DNA from: CAITWD01 sp963842065
GTDB taxonomy: Bacteria; Actinomycetota; Thermoleophilia; Miltoncostaeales; Miltoncostaeaceae
DNA: 64,000 bases
Direction: 5' to 3'
NCBI GenBank assembly: GCA_963842065.1
Contig: CAWJEW010000004.1
Location: forward strand, 1-64,000
Position numbers and translations under genes: made by a program. The notes below the pieces were generated by a model. The model had not been told where the DNA came from and ran no database searches. It was given only the letters and a program-made list of their open reading frames with translations. Every line of letters starts with the position of its first letter. Within the stretch, counting starts at the first letter, position 1. Positions 27,361-35,565 of the stretch are shown here, piece after piece.

Positions 27361-27929
27361 AGCGCCTCGATGCCCGCGCCGAGCGACTCGAGCGCCTGAT
27401 CGACCAGCTCGCCCGGCTCCAACTCGGCCCGGCGGTTCCCGGACTCCGCCACCGCCCCGAGGTTGCCCGGCCCGGCGGCGTGCACCGACGCCGATGCGCC
27501 GACCCGCTCGCGCACCAGAGCCAGCAGCCGCTCGGCGAGCCGCCGCCCGTCCGGCGATGACGCCTGGAGGACCAGCGCCTCCACGGCGCCGTCACGTAGC
27601 GTCTCGTACGCGCGTCGGCGTGCCGCGAGCACGGTCTCGCGTGCCTCGCGCCGGGCCGTGGTCAGCTGCGCGGCCGCGGTCGCGGCGGAGGCCTCGATGC
27701 CCTCGGCGCGGGCCTCGTCGAGGGTGCGCGTCGCCTCGTCGCGCGCGCGCGCCAATTCGGCGCGGGCATCGGCGGCGGCGGCGGCCCGCGTCGCCTCCGC
27801 ACGCGCGGTGGCCGCGCCCAAAATGGCGTCGACGACCGGCACGAGCGACGCCTCCATGGCGGCGCGTTCGCGCTCGGCCCGGGTCGTGCGCCCGCGCGGC
27901 GGGCTCGGCAGTGTCGCCGCGCCGGTCAT
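27351..27929 (-). CDS. atpE: V-type ATPase subunit E (peripheral stalk)
   Basis: 192 residues, Ala/Arg/Glu-rich, with a long coiled coil at about 30-110 (RAEATRAAAAADARAELARA and DEATRTLDEARAEGIEASAA) followed by a mixed alpha/beta C-terminal domain. The order coiled coil then globular domain, and the position between F and A, identify subunit E, which with G/H forms the stator stalk. Sequence conservation in this family is low, so context carries much of the assignment. Confidence 0.85.
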   Translation of the reverse strand: MTGAATLPSPPRGRTTRAERERAAMEASLVPVVDAILGAATARAEATRAAAAADARAELARARDEATRTLDEARAEGIEASAATAAAQLTTARREARETVLAARRRAYETLRDGAVEALVLQASSPDGRRLAERLLALVRERVGASASVHAAGPGNLGAVAESGNRRAELEPGELVDQALESLGAGIEALWA

Positions 27930-28147
27930 GGCGGCATCACGACGGTCAGGACCTCATCATGCGCGATGGCCACACCCTCGAGGGCAGCCGACGCGTTCGC
28001 GGTGAGCACCACGACCGCCACCTCGTCGCTCAGTGTCGCCCAGGCCTCGAGCACGGCGTCGCGATCCTCGGCGGTGATCACCGCGGCACCGCCGAGCGCG
28101 AAGCCCTCCACGCGCGCCGCCTCGCCCAACACGACGACACGGGCCAC
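27926..28147 (-). CDS. atpF: V-type ATPase subunit F
   Basis: 73 residues from a GTG two bases after the K-subunit stop. It reads VARVVVLGEAARVEGFALGG, AVITAEDRDAVLEAWATL and DEVAVVVLTANASAALEGVA, the Rossmann-like fold with the early GFxLxG signature of subunit F. It is shorter than usual (about 100 residues), lacking the C-terminal helix that docks on subunit D. It belongs to the central rotor. Stop overlaps the start of subunit E by four bases. Confidence 0.85.
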   Translation of the reverse strand: MARVVVLGEAARVEGFALGGAAVITAEDRDAVLEAWATLSDEVAVVVLTANASAALEGVAIAHDEVLTVVMPP

Positions 28148-28149
28148 GC

Positions 28150-28569
28150 CTAGGCCTTCCCGATGAGGATGATGGCGACAACCAGGCCGTAGATGGCGAC
28201 GCCCTCGGCAAGGCCGACGATGACCATGGCCCGGCCGAACATCTCGGGCCGCTCGCTCATGGCCGCCAGTGCGGCCGAGCCCGTGTAGGCGACACCGATC
28301 CCGGCACCGATCGAGGAGCCTGCCACCGCGATGGAGGCGCCGATCAGCGCATCGCCGCTGTAGCTCTTGGCGCTCGCCGCGACCACCGTCGCCGCGTCGC
28401 TCGGACTGGTCGTCACGGCGACGACGAAGAGGACCGCCGCCCCGACGAGCAGCAGCAGATTCAGCATTCTGAGGGCGCGCAACGTCATGCCAGGGCGCCA
28501 CCGGAGCCCGACGGCGGTACCCACCGAGGTGACGGCGAGAATGGGCAGGCCGATCAACCAGGCGATCAT
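28150..28569 (-). CDS. atpK: V-type ATPase membrane rotor subunit K (c-ring)
   Basis: 139 residues from the ATG at 28569, which has AAGGAGG just upstream. Four hydrophobic stretches are seen: 2-22, 36-54, 74-98 and 112-136. The second hairpin is a classical c-subunit: IAVAGSSIGAGIGVAYTGSA then ERPEMFGRAMVIVGLAEGVA, with the ion-carrying Glu122. The first hairpin has no acidic residue, so each subunit has one carboxylate. The ion (H+ or Na+) cannot be told by eye; the motif around Glu122 lacks an obvious sodium-site Gln. The start overlaps the stop of subunit I. Confidence 0.9.
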   Translation of the reverse strand: MIAWLIGLPILAVTSVGTAVGLRWRPGMTLRALRMLNLLLLVGAAVLFVVAVTTSPSDAATVVAASAKSYSGDALIGASIAVAGSSIGAGIGVAYTGSAALAAMSERPEMFGRAMVIVGLAEGVAIYGLVVAIILIGKA

Positions 28570-29993
28570 GCAGCCTCCTTCGACGAAACGGTCGGAATAT
28601 GCCACGGCCGGAATGGGCGACCCTCGTCGACAAAGATCCGGCTGAACAGCTCGTAGTACTCAAGGCGCAGTGCCTGCACCCCGGCCACCAAGCCCTCGAG
28701 CGCGAAGGCCACCGCGTTGCCGACCGCAAACAGCGCGACTGCCGCCAGCCAGGTGGCGGGCCCGTGGCCCCACAGCCAGGTCGTTCCCTCCCAGACGACC
28801 GCGCACAGGGCGGCATGGGTCAGCCCGAAGGCGGCCAGACGGGCGAACGACACCGTGTTGGTGCCGATCCGCACCACGGTATCGAACGACTCGACCCCGG
28901 CCTGGGCGGCCCTGCCACTGCCCGGACCGGCGGTCATATACCACCCGAACCCGACGAGGCCGAGCCCGGCGGCCGCCAGCACGCCGCCGGCGACCAACGC
29001 GACCGTCGCGTGCTCGTACCAGCCGAGCGCCACCATCGCGAGCCCGAGGTACAACACGGCGCCGGCCAGGCCCGCGGTCGCGAGGGCGGCGCGTGCGAAT
29101 CCCCCTTCGCGCCACCGGTTGATCGTGCCCAGCGCGTAGGCGGCGGCGATCAGCACGGCCCCGATGCCGATTGCGACGGCCAGCAGCGTCGTCGCGTCGT
29201 CGAGCGGAGCGCGCCAGAGCGTCGGCACGACATGCGTCGGGCCGAAGAACTCCCCGTAGGCGAGCCCGAAACAGATGCTGGCCAGCCCCGCACCGATGAC
29301 AAACAGCGCCAGGCGGCGAAAGCGGGCCAGGCGCCGCGGCCGTCCGGCGACCAGCAACAGGCCGACGGCCAGCAGCAGGGCCCCGTGGCCGACATCGCCG
29401 AACATCATGCCGAACATCAGCACGTACGCGATGCCGGCCAACGTCGCCGGGTTGAGATCGGCGTACGGAACGGTGGCGTAGGTGTCCACCAATGGTTGGA
29501 ACGCACCGCTCGCGCCGGTGGAGGCGACGAGTGTCGGCGGCTCGGGCCAGCGCGGAAATCGCAGGCGCACCACGGCCCCGCCGAGGGGCACCAGGCGATC
29601 GCCCAGGGGCGCGACCGCCGCCGCCGGGCTCCAGCCGACGATGGCGACCACGGCCCCGTGGCGCAGTCCGGCACCGGCGGCCTGCTCGAGCTCGGCCTCA
29701 CCGGCCAGTTCCTCAAGCCGGCCAGCCCGCTCGAGGGCGCCGACATCGGGAGGCTCGACAAGGACGCGCGGGGCGGGCGGCTCCGTCGCGGACACGGCCG
29801 GAACCTGCTGGCGCAGGGCGCGCTCCAATGCCGCCGCCGCCGCCGCCTGTCCGGACGCGGGCTCGCCGATGCGCTCGAGCTGGGTGACGCCGGCATCGGC
29901 CACCTCCACGAGCACCTGCCGCAGCCGGTCCGCCGGTGCGACCACCGCCACCCGGGCCATGCGGGTGGGCTCGAGCGTCTCATGCCACGCCAT
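28566..29993 (-). CDS. atpI: V-type ATPase subunit I (a), short form
   Basis: 475 residues. The N-terminal cytoplasmic domain (about 1-190, MARVAVVAPADRLRQVLVEV onward) is short and carries a coiled-coil-like part. The membrane domain has the conserved ATLAGIAYVLMFGMMFGDVG, then LLAVGLLLVAG, and the later NTVSFARLAAFGLTHAALCA and GLVAGVQALRLEYYELFSRI, where the Arg that passes ions to the c-ring lies. Typical family members have about 650 residues; this one is shortened in the soluble domain. Seven or eight helices form the ion path with subunit K. Confidence 0.93.
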   Translation of the reverse strand: MAWHETLEPTRMARVAVVAPADRLRQVLVEVADAGVTQLERIGEPASGQAAAAAALERALRQQVPAVSATEPPAPRVLVEPPDVGALERAGRLEELAGEAELEQAAGAGLRHGAVVAIVGWSPAAAVAPLGDRLVPLGGAVVRLRFPRWPEPPTLVASTGASGAFQPLVDTYATVPYADLNPATLAGIAYVLMFGMMFGDVGHGALLLAVGLLLVAGRPRRLARFRRLALFVIGAGLASICFGLAYGEFFGPTHVVPTLWRAPLDDATTLLAVAIGIGAVLIAAAYALGTINRWREGGFARAALATAGLAGAVLYLGLAMVALGWYEHATVALVAGGVLAAAGLGLVGFGWYMTAGPGSGRAAQAGVESFDTVVRIGTNTVSFARLAAFGLTHAALCAVVWEGTTWLWGHGPATWLAAVALFAVGNAVAFALEGLVAGVQALRLEYYELFSRIFVDEGRPFRPWHIPTVSSKEAA

Positions 29994-30909
29994 CGAGCAC
30001 CTCCGTCAGGTCGCCACCGCCACCTGCCGCCAGCGCCAGGGCCGCCCGGACGCGCCAGGCGTCGGCGGCAAGCAGTGCCACAACACCCACGCTGGCGGAC
30101 GCTCCGGACGCGAACCGCGCAGCCAGCGCCGCCCCGGTCGCCTCCACCGTGGACCACCAGCGCCGCTCGGCCTGCCAGAGGTCCGTGGCGTTCTCGACGC
30201 CCTGAAGTGCCTGCGTGGCGCGTCGCGGCACGTGCCGTGCAAGATCCTCCGGTGAGGCCGCCTCCTGCCACCGCGGACCGAGTAGGCGGCTCGCATCACG
30301 GCGGGCCGACGGGCCGAGCGCCGCCCGCGCGTCGGCGGCGAGCACGCGGGCGACGACCACCGCTCCGCCGGCGATGGCCGCATCGGCGGCTCCGGGAACC
30401 TCGTCATGTACGCGGCGCGCCCAGGCGAGCTGCATGGACACGCGGACCGCAGCGGGGTCGTCGCTACCGGGATCCCCCCAGCCCGAGCCGCGCAGCACGG
30501 TCCGGACCTCGGCCGCCGTGCGGGCGCGCGCGACCGCAGGCCAGACGGTGGCCATCGTTCCCAGGGTGTACGGCTCCTGGGCGGGCTGACCGGCAAGCCG
30601 GGCCAGGTGGCCCGACACGTTGGCGATCTCAAACCCGGCCGCCAGCACGCGCAGTGGCCCGGCCCCCAGGGGCGGACCCCAGCCGGCCAGCACCCGCAAG
30701 TGCCAGAGTACCGTGGCGGAGACCGCGCGCTGGGCCATTGTCAGATCCATGGCGGCCTCGACCGCGGGCCCGTAGGGCGTCGTCCCGAGGGCGGCGAGCG
30801 CGGCCGGCAGCGAGGGTGATCCCGCCAGGTGCCGGGCGCCGTCTTCGCCGAGGCGCCGGCGCATGAGCCCCCGGCCGCGCACGGTGGCGGCGACCCAGCC
30901 GGCGTTCAT
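29980..30909 (-). CDS. atpC: V-type ATPase subunit C (d)
   Basis: 309 residues, mostly helical. Recognition is by order in the operon and by the family pattern of three similar helical units, with NAGWVAATVRGRGLMRRRLG at the N-terminus and NVSGHLARLAGQPAQEPYTL at about 95-115, the region following the first repeat. Subunit C is the funnel-shaped socket that joins the central rotor (D/F) to the c-ring. The stop lies 14 bases inside the I-subunit gene. Sequence similarity in this family is weak, so some doubt stays. Confidence 0.82.
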   Translation of the reverse strand: MNAGWVAATVRGRGLMRRRLGEDGARHLAGSPSLPAALAALGTTPYGPAVEAAMDLTMAQRAVSATVLWHLRVLAGWGPPLGAGPLRVLAAGFEIANVSGHLARLAGQPAQEPYTLGTMATVWPAVARARTAAEVRTVLRGSGWGDPGSDDPAAVRVSMQLAWARRVHDEVPGAADAAIAGGAVVVARVLAADARAALGPSARRDASRLLGPRWQEAASPEDLARHVPRRATQALQGVENATDLWQAERRWWSTVEATGAALAARFASGASASVGVVALLAADAWRVRAALALAAGGGGDLTEVLDGVA

Positions 30910-31400
30910 GGTTGCGGCTCCTCGTGCCGCGTGATCCTGCGCGCCGCCGCCTCGCCGGAACCCGGCGATGGGACCGCCCCCGTCTGGGCCAACACGCGCC
31001 GCACCACGTCGTCGATCAGGGCCGGCATGCGCTCGGCGGCCACCCGCGCAACTCGGTCAGCTTCTGCCCGCCCGTCCGCCAGCAGCCGCTCGCGCGCACG
31101 CTCGGCGTCGGCGAGCCGAGTGCCCGCGGCGTCGGCCCGTGCAGCTGCGGAATCCGCGCGCGCGGCGGCGACAAGGCGCTGGCCGTCGGCTGCGGCGCGC
31201 GTGCGGGCCGCAGCGGCGGCGCGCTCGGCTTCGGCCACGATCGCCGCCGCATGGCGCTGGGCCTCCTCGAGCGCGGCGAAGATCGGCGCGACCTCCGCCT
31301 CGAGTTCACCGGCACGATCGGCGGGCGCCGGAACGGCGGCGGGCGCGCCGGGGACCACGTGCAGTCGGAACCGGCGCAGGAAGTCCGTCGGCGACGCCAC
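30906..31400 (-). CDS. atpH: V-type ATPase subunit G/H (peripheral stalk), first operon gene
   Basis: 164 residues dominated by an uninterrupted Ala/Glu/Arg coiled coil (about 28-140: EVAPIFAALEEAQRHAAAIV, RTRAAADGQRLVAAARADSA and ADAERARERLLADGRAEADR). This is the G/H partner of subunit E in the stator stalk. The N-terminal 25 residues (DFLRRFRLHVVPGAPAAVP) are unusual for the family. It is the first gene of the operon and its stop overlaps the start of subunit C by four bases. Confidence 0.8.
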   Translation of the reverse strand: MASPTDFLRRFRLHVVPGAPAAVPAPADRAGELEAEVAPIFAALEEAQRHAAAIVAEAERAAAAARTRAAADGQRLVAAARADSAAARADAAGTRLADAERARERLLADGRAEADRVARVAAERMPALIDDVVRRVLAQTGAVPSPGSGEAAARRITRHEEPQP

Positions 31401-32122
31401 AATCGTCCCCGCTCACCCGTGCGCGGTCGGCCGGCGGCGCGAACCACGGCACGGCTGCGGACGCCCAGACGTCACTGCCGCCCTCGCGCGCGTCATGCGC
31501 GTCGCTCCCGCGTATGACGGGGCGGCATGACGACATGCGCCGCGACATTCGGTGCCGACGCACGCGTGGCGCGTGCCCGCCAGGCGCCGCGACAGCGCCC
31601 CCGGCGACCCGTCGCGCGACACACCACACCCTCCGCGTCATCTGCGTCGACGGCTGCGCGCCAACGAGTGCTGCTCTGCGTCGCCGCGTGCATGTCGCCG
31701 TCCACCTCATCGAGTTGGCTGAGGGCCCCGCCCACTCTAGCGCGCCGTTGCGGCCGAGGTTCCGCGTCAATGCGATCGGAAACACCCTCCTCGGTGCGGG
31801 TCGCGACGCCCCGCCGACACCCTCAACCACAGCGGCCGGCCCCCGGCGCCCGAGGGTCCGCTCATGTGGACCACGCTGGCGCTGCCTCGCGGGCGGGCCT
31901 CGTCGAACCGCTGTGGGCACGTCTGATCCTCGTCCACAGCAGTTCGCCGCACATCAACTGTTTTGTGCCCAAATCTTCGACACAGGGCCAACGTGTGCCG
32001 CGTGCTCGCCCGGCAATACTCCGCGACGACGATCGGCTGCAGCGGGTGGCCGTCCACGACGCTCAAGTCACCCGGACGCGCGGTCGATCCACTGGTCACA
32101 TCGCCTCATAAAGGATCCTTCG
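31401..32122. other. intergenic region upstream of the V-ATPase operon
   Basis: About 720 bases, divergent on both sides, so it should hold the promoter of the ATPase operon on the minus strand and that of the zinc-ribbon gene on the plus strand. Open frames here are Arg/Ala-rich without motifs or coding-type codon bias. I could not identify reliable promoter boxes. Confidence 0.4.
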
Positions 32123-32377
32123 GTGTTTGCCGTAACAGAGCCCGGCAGCTTTCCCGTTGCGTACCCCACCTGGCTGGACTGGCGGATCGATCGACGCGCC
32201 TCCGCCGACTGCGAGCCGATGCCGCTGGCCCCGCACGGAACGAGCTTCTGCGCGACGTGCTGGGGTCAGGGACGGATCTGGAGCGCCGCCCGCAACGGTG
32301 AAGGGCTCGTTCCGGAGGTGTGCCCGGTCTGCGAGGGCCAGCGGGTCTGCCCGCACCCGGCGCCCGACCACCGGTAA
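32123..32377 (+). CDS. small zinc-ribbon protein
   Basis: 84 residues from a GTG at 32123, with AAGGA seven bases upstream. The centre reads TSFCATCWGQGRIWSAARNG and VPEVCPVCEGQRVCPH: two CxxC knuckles 25 residues apart, the second followed by CxGx, very like the DnaJ-type and rubredoxin-like zinc ribbons of small actinobacterial proteins. It would bind one Zn(II) and act in the cytoplasm. The rest of the protein (VAYPTWLDWRIDRRASADCE) is not recognised. It stands alone between the ATPase operon and the site-2 protease gene. Confidence 0.65.
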   Translation: MFAVTEPGSFPVAYPTWLDWRIDRRASADCEPMPLAPHGTSFCATCWGQGRIWSAARNGEGLVPEVCPVCEGQRVCPHPAPDHR

Positions 32378-32691
32378 CCGCCACGGACCCCGCGATGCCC
32401 GCACCGCGCACGGGCACCCGGCCCACCGCACCGGCTGCGGGAAGCCCACACGGCCGTCTGAGACCGCGCGGGGGCGCCGCGCACGCCGGCCCAGCGCCGT
32501 TCTGCACCACCCCGCGCCTGATGCGGGTACGTGGCGACAACGTGACCGCACTCCCGCCGGCAGCGGGTACACCGTACGACGGGGACAAACGGGGAACCCT
32601 GACGTGGTCCATGGATTCGGCGCCGGCGGTCTGGGTCTAGACTTCACCGGCAGCACATTGGCCCGACAACCCGATCGAGGCTCAGGAGGTC

Positions 32692-33834
32692 ATGGGCGGC
32701 TCCACGTTCCGGGTCGGGCGCATCGCCGGCATCCCCATCGGTATCCACCCGCTGTGGCTGGTCATCGTCGGGCTGTTGACGTGGGCGCTGGGCAGCAGCT
32801 ACTTCCCCAGTGTGGATCCCGGGGTGAGCACGACGGCCGCGTACCTGCTCGGGCTCGTGAGCGTGCTGGGCCTGTTCGCCGGAATCCTCGTGCACGAGCT
32901 CGCGCACGCCCTCGTTGCCCGCCGACACGGGATCGAAGTCGAGGAGATCGACCTCTGGCTACTTGGCGGGGTCTCGCGACTCAAGGGCGAAGCAAAGGAG
33001 CCCGGCGACGAGCTGCGGTTTGCGGCCGCGGGTCCTGCGGCGACCGCGGTGATCGTGGTCGTACTCGCAGTCACCTGGGTCGCGGTCTCCGGACTGCTCC
33101 CCTCGTGGGCCCGCGCGCTCCTCGAGTACGCCCTGCTCGTCAATATCGCCATCCTCGTGTTCAATCTCCTGCCGGCGTTCCCCCTCGATGGCGGCAGGAT
33201 CGCCCGCTCGCTGATGTGGCGGCGCCACGGCGACCGCGATCGGGCGACCGTGACCGCCGCGCGCCTTGGGCGTGCGTTTGGCTGGGCTCTTGTGGTGCTT
33301 GGCCTCCTCGCCGTGTTTGCCGGCGCGATCGACGGGCTGTGGTTCGCGCTCGTCGGCGGCTTTTTGGTTGTCGCCGCCCGCGCCGAGGCGCAGGCGTCCG
33401 TGGCCGCCCATGCGCTCGGTGATCGGACGGCCGCCGACCTGATGAGCGCGCCGGCAGTCACGCTGTCCGGAGCCCTGTCGGTGGACGACGCGATCGAGCA
33501 GGGCTTTGCGCGATACCTGTTCACGGCGTTCCCGGTGACCGATCTCGACGGCCGGGCGATCGGCATCGTCACCCAGAGCGACGTCCGGGCGCTGCAGGCA
33601 CCCGAGCGTGCGCGCTCCACCCTCGCGACCATCGCCCACCGCGACCCCGAGCTGCGTCTTGACCCGTCCCAAAGCGCGTCCGTCCTGCTGACCGATCCCG
33701 TGTTCCGGCGGGTGGGGCGGGCGGTCGTCATCGACTCCTCCGGACGCCCGCTCGGCGTGGTCTCGGTGACCGACATCGAGCGGCGGCTGCGTGCCGCAGG
33801 CCTGGTGTCGCGAAGTGGCCGGCGGACACGATGA
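32692..33834 (+). CDS. site-2 protease family (M50) membrane metalloprotease with CBS domains
   Basis: 380 residues from the ATG at 32692, with AGGAGG directly upstream. The zinc site is VHELAHAL (His68, Glu69, His72) within a helix, and the third ligand Asp lies in NLLPAFPLDGGRIARS (about 164). Six or so helices span residues 1-225. Residues about 240-375 hold two CBS repeats (TAADLMSAPAVTLSGALSVD and GRAVVIDSSGRPLGVVSVTD). S2P enzymes cut substrates inside the membrane, often anti-sigma factors; the CBS pair would bind nucleotides and gate activity. No sigma or anti-sigma gene is nearby. Confidence 0.94.
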   Translation: MGGSTFRVGRIAGIPIGIHPLWLVIVGLLTWALGSSYFPSVDPGVSTTAAYLLGLVSVLGLFAGILVHELAHALVARRHGIEVEEIDLWLLGGVSRLKGEAKEPGDELRFAAAGPAATAVIVVVLAVTWVAVSGLLPSWARALLEYALLVNIAILVFNLLPAFPLDGGRIARSLMWRRHGDRDRATVTAARLGRAFGWALVVLGLLAVFAGAIDGLWFALVGGFLVVAARAEAQASVAAHALGDRTAADLMSAPAVTLSGALSVDDAIEQGFARYLFTAFPVTDLDGRAIGIVTQSDVRALQAPERARSTLATIAHRDPELRLDPSQSASVLLTDPVFRRVGRAVVIDSSGRPLGVVSVTDIERRLRAAGLVSRSGRRTR

Positions 33835-34227
33835 TCTTCGGCCAGCGTCGGGGGCGGCACATGCGATCCGGGTTCGCACAACCGAAGCGTGCAGCCGCGT
33901 TGGGGATCCGCACGCGGCGCTCGCCGGCACCCCGTTCGGGATGGCGACAGGACGCAGGCGGTAGGACGTGCTGCCGCCTGCGGCAAGGACCCCGGGACGC
34001 CGTGACCTGGCCACGGCCGGGACGCGGCGTGGACCGCGAGTCCGGTCGGGGCACGTCGGCACCGGCGGACCGCGTGAGCCACCCCGCAAGGGACCGGCGG
34101 AGCCGCCGGCCGCCGGCGGCGCTGTGCCGGACGGGCACACCGGCCGTCCCCCTCGGGCAAAACCCGCAGGCGGCTCAGGGTCGCCGCAGATGGCGACCTG
34201 ACCGAAGGCGACCACGCTTGAGACAGG
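33835..34227. other. intergenic region, no gene seen
   Basis: About 390 bases after the protease gene. All open frames are Arg/Pro-rich and lack motifs. It probably contains the promoter for the phosphoribosyltransferase-hydrolase and esterase genes. Confidence 0.4.
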
Positions 34228-35562
34228 ATGTTTGAGGACCGTCACGACGCGGGTCGCCAGCTTGCCGGCCTTCTCACAACCTTCGCCGGCGAGCACCCGG
34301 TGGTGTTCGCGCTGCCGCGCGGAGGCGTGCCGGTGGCGGCGGAGGTCGCCCGCGTGCTCGACGCGCCGCTGGACGTCCTGACGGTCCGCAAGCTTGGCGC
34401 ACCCGAGAACCCCGAGTTCGGCATCGGCGCCGTCGCCGAGGACGGCACGGCCGTGGTCGACTCCGCGACGGCGCGGCAACTCGGCATTACCCAAGCGGCG
34501 TTCGACCGCATCCTCGAGCGCGAGCGCCACGAACTCAGCCGCCGGGTGGCGCGCTTCCGGGGCGAACGAGCACCCCTCGACGTCCGTGACCGGACCGTCA
34601 TCGTGGTGGACGACGGTCTGGCGACGGGCCTGACCGATCTCGCCGCCGTGCGCGCGCTGCGGGGTCGCGGGGCGCGGCGGATTGTCGTCGCGGTTCCGGT
34701 CGGCTCCCACCAGGCGGTCGCCATGCTGCAGGAGGAAGCCGACGAGGTGATCTGCCACACGATCCCCAGGGAGCTCTTCGGCGTCGGACGCTGGTACCGG
34801 AACTTCTCCCAGGTCTCCGACGACGAGGTCGTCGCGCTCCTCGCGGCGGCAGGCGCGCGGGTGCCGCTCCCGTCCCCCCCGGAAACCGCAGGCGTGCTCG
34901 CAGAGGGTGTCGTGATCGAGGTCCAGGGCATCCACTTGCACGGAGACCTGACGGTTCCCCCGTCGGCAACGGGATTGGTGATCTTCGCCCACGGCAGCGG
35001 CAGCAGCCGCCACAGCCCGCGCAACCGCATGGTCGCCCGGCAGCTCGAGCAGGCCGGGCTGGCGACGCTGCTGTTCGATCTTCTGGCCCAGCAGGAGGAG
35101 GGCCGTCGCGACTTGGTCTTCGACATCCCGCTGCTCGCGAGCCGCCTCGAAGCCGTGACGCGTTGGGCGCGCCAGAACCCTGCGACCAGCGCACTGCCGA
35201 TCGGGTACTTCGGAGCGTCGACCGGCGCCGGCGCCGCGCTGCGGGCGGCGGCCAACATCGGCGAGGACATCCGCGCCGTCGTGTCGCGCGGGGGCCGGCC
35301 CGACCTGGCCGGCGATCGCCTGCCCGGGGTTCGTGCCGCGACCCTGCTGATCGTCGGCTCGCGGGACCGCGAGGTGTTGGGCCTGAACCGCCAGGCGGCT
35401 CAACTGCTGCGCGCACCGCACCGCGTCGAGGTCGTTGACGGGGCCGGACACCTGTTTGAGGAACCCGGAACCCTCGAGGCCGTCGCGTCGCTCGCGGCCG
35501 ATTGGTTCCGCACCCATCTGGCCCGGCTGGCCGAGCCCCCGGCGCGCGCGACGACGGCCTGA
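34228..35562 (+). CDS. fusion of phosphoribosyltransferase and dienelactone-hydrolase-like alpha/beta hydrolase
   Basis: 444 residues. The N-terminal 210 residues are a type I phosphoribosyltransferase: FALPRGGVPVAAEVARVLDA, KLGAPENPEFGIGAVAEDG and the PRPP-binding VIVVDDGLATGLTDLAAVRA (Asp128-Asp129). The C-terminal 220 residues are an alpha/beta hydrolase: VIFAHGSGSSRHSPRNRMVA, nucleophile Ser331 in GYFGASTGAGAALRA, then TLLIVGSRDREV and GAGHLFEEP supplying Asp and His. It is followed 3 bases later by an erythromycin-esterase-like gene, forming a two-gene operon; the same set is known in other bacteria with these three domains adjacent. The nucleobase substrate and the ester are unknown. 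Confidence 0.93.
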   Translation: MFEDRHDAGRQLAGLLTTFAGEHPVVFALPRGGVPVAAEVARVLDAPLDVLTVRKLGAPENPEFGIGAVAEDGTAVVDSATARQLGITQAAFDRILERERHELSRRVARFRGERAPLDVRDRTVIVVDDGLATGLTDLAAVRALRGRGARRIVVAVPVGSHQAVAMLQEEADEVICHTIPRELFGVGRWYRNFSQVSDDEVVALLAAAGARVPLPSPPETAGVLAEGVVIEVQGIHLHGDLTVPPSATGLVIFAHGSGSSRHSPRNRMVARQLEQAGLATLLFDLLAQQEEGRRDLVFDIPLLASRLEAVTRWARQNPATSALPIGYFGASTGAGAALRAAANIGEDIRAVVSRGGRPDLAGDRLPGVRAATLLIVGSRDREVLGLNRQAAQLLRAPHRVEVVDGAGHLFEEPGTLEAVASLAADWFRTHLARLAEPPARATTA

Positions 35563-35565
35563 GCG

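Noticed and set aside
31306..31920. Minus-strand frame upstream of the V-ATPase operon
   Set aside because: Arg/Ala/Pro-rich with no domain and weak codon bias; the region is better read as promoter sequence.
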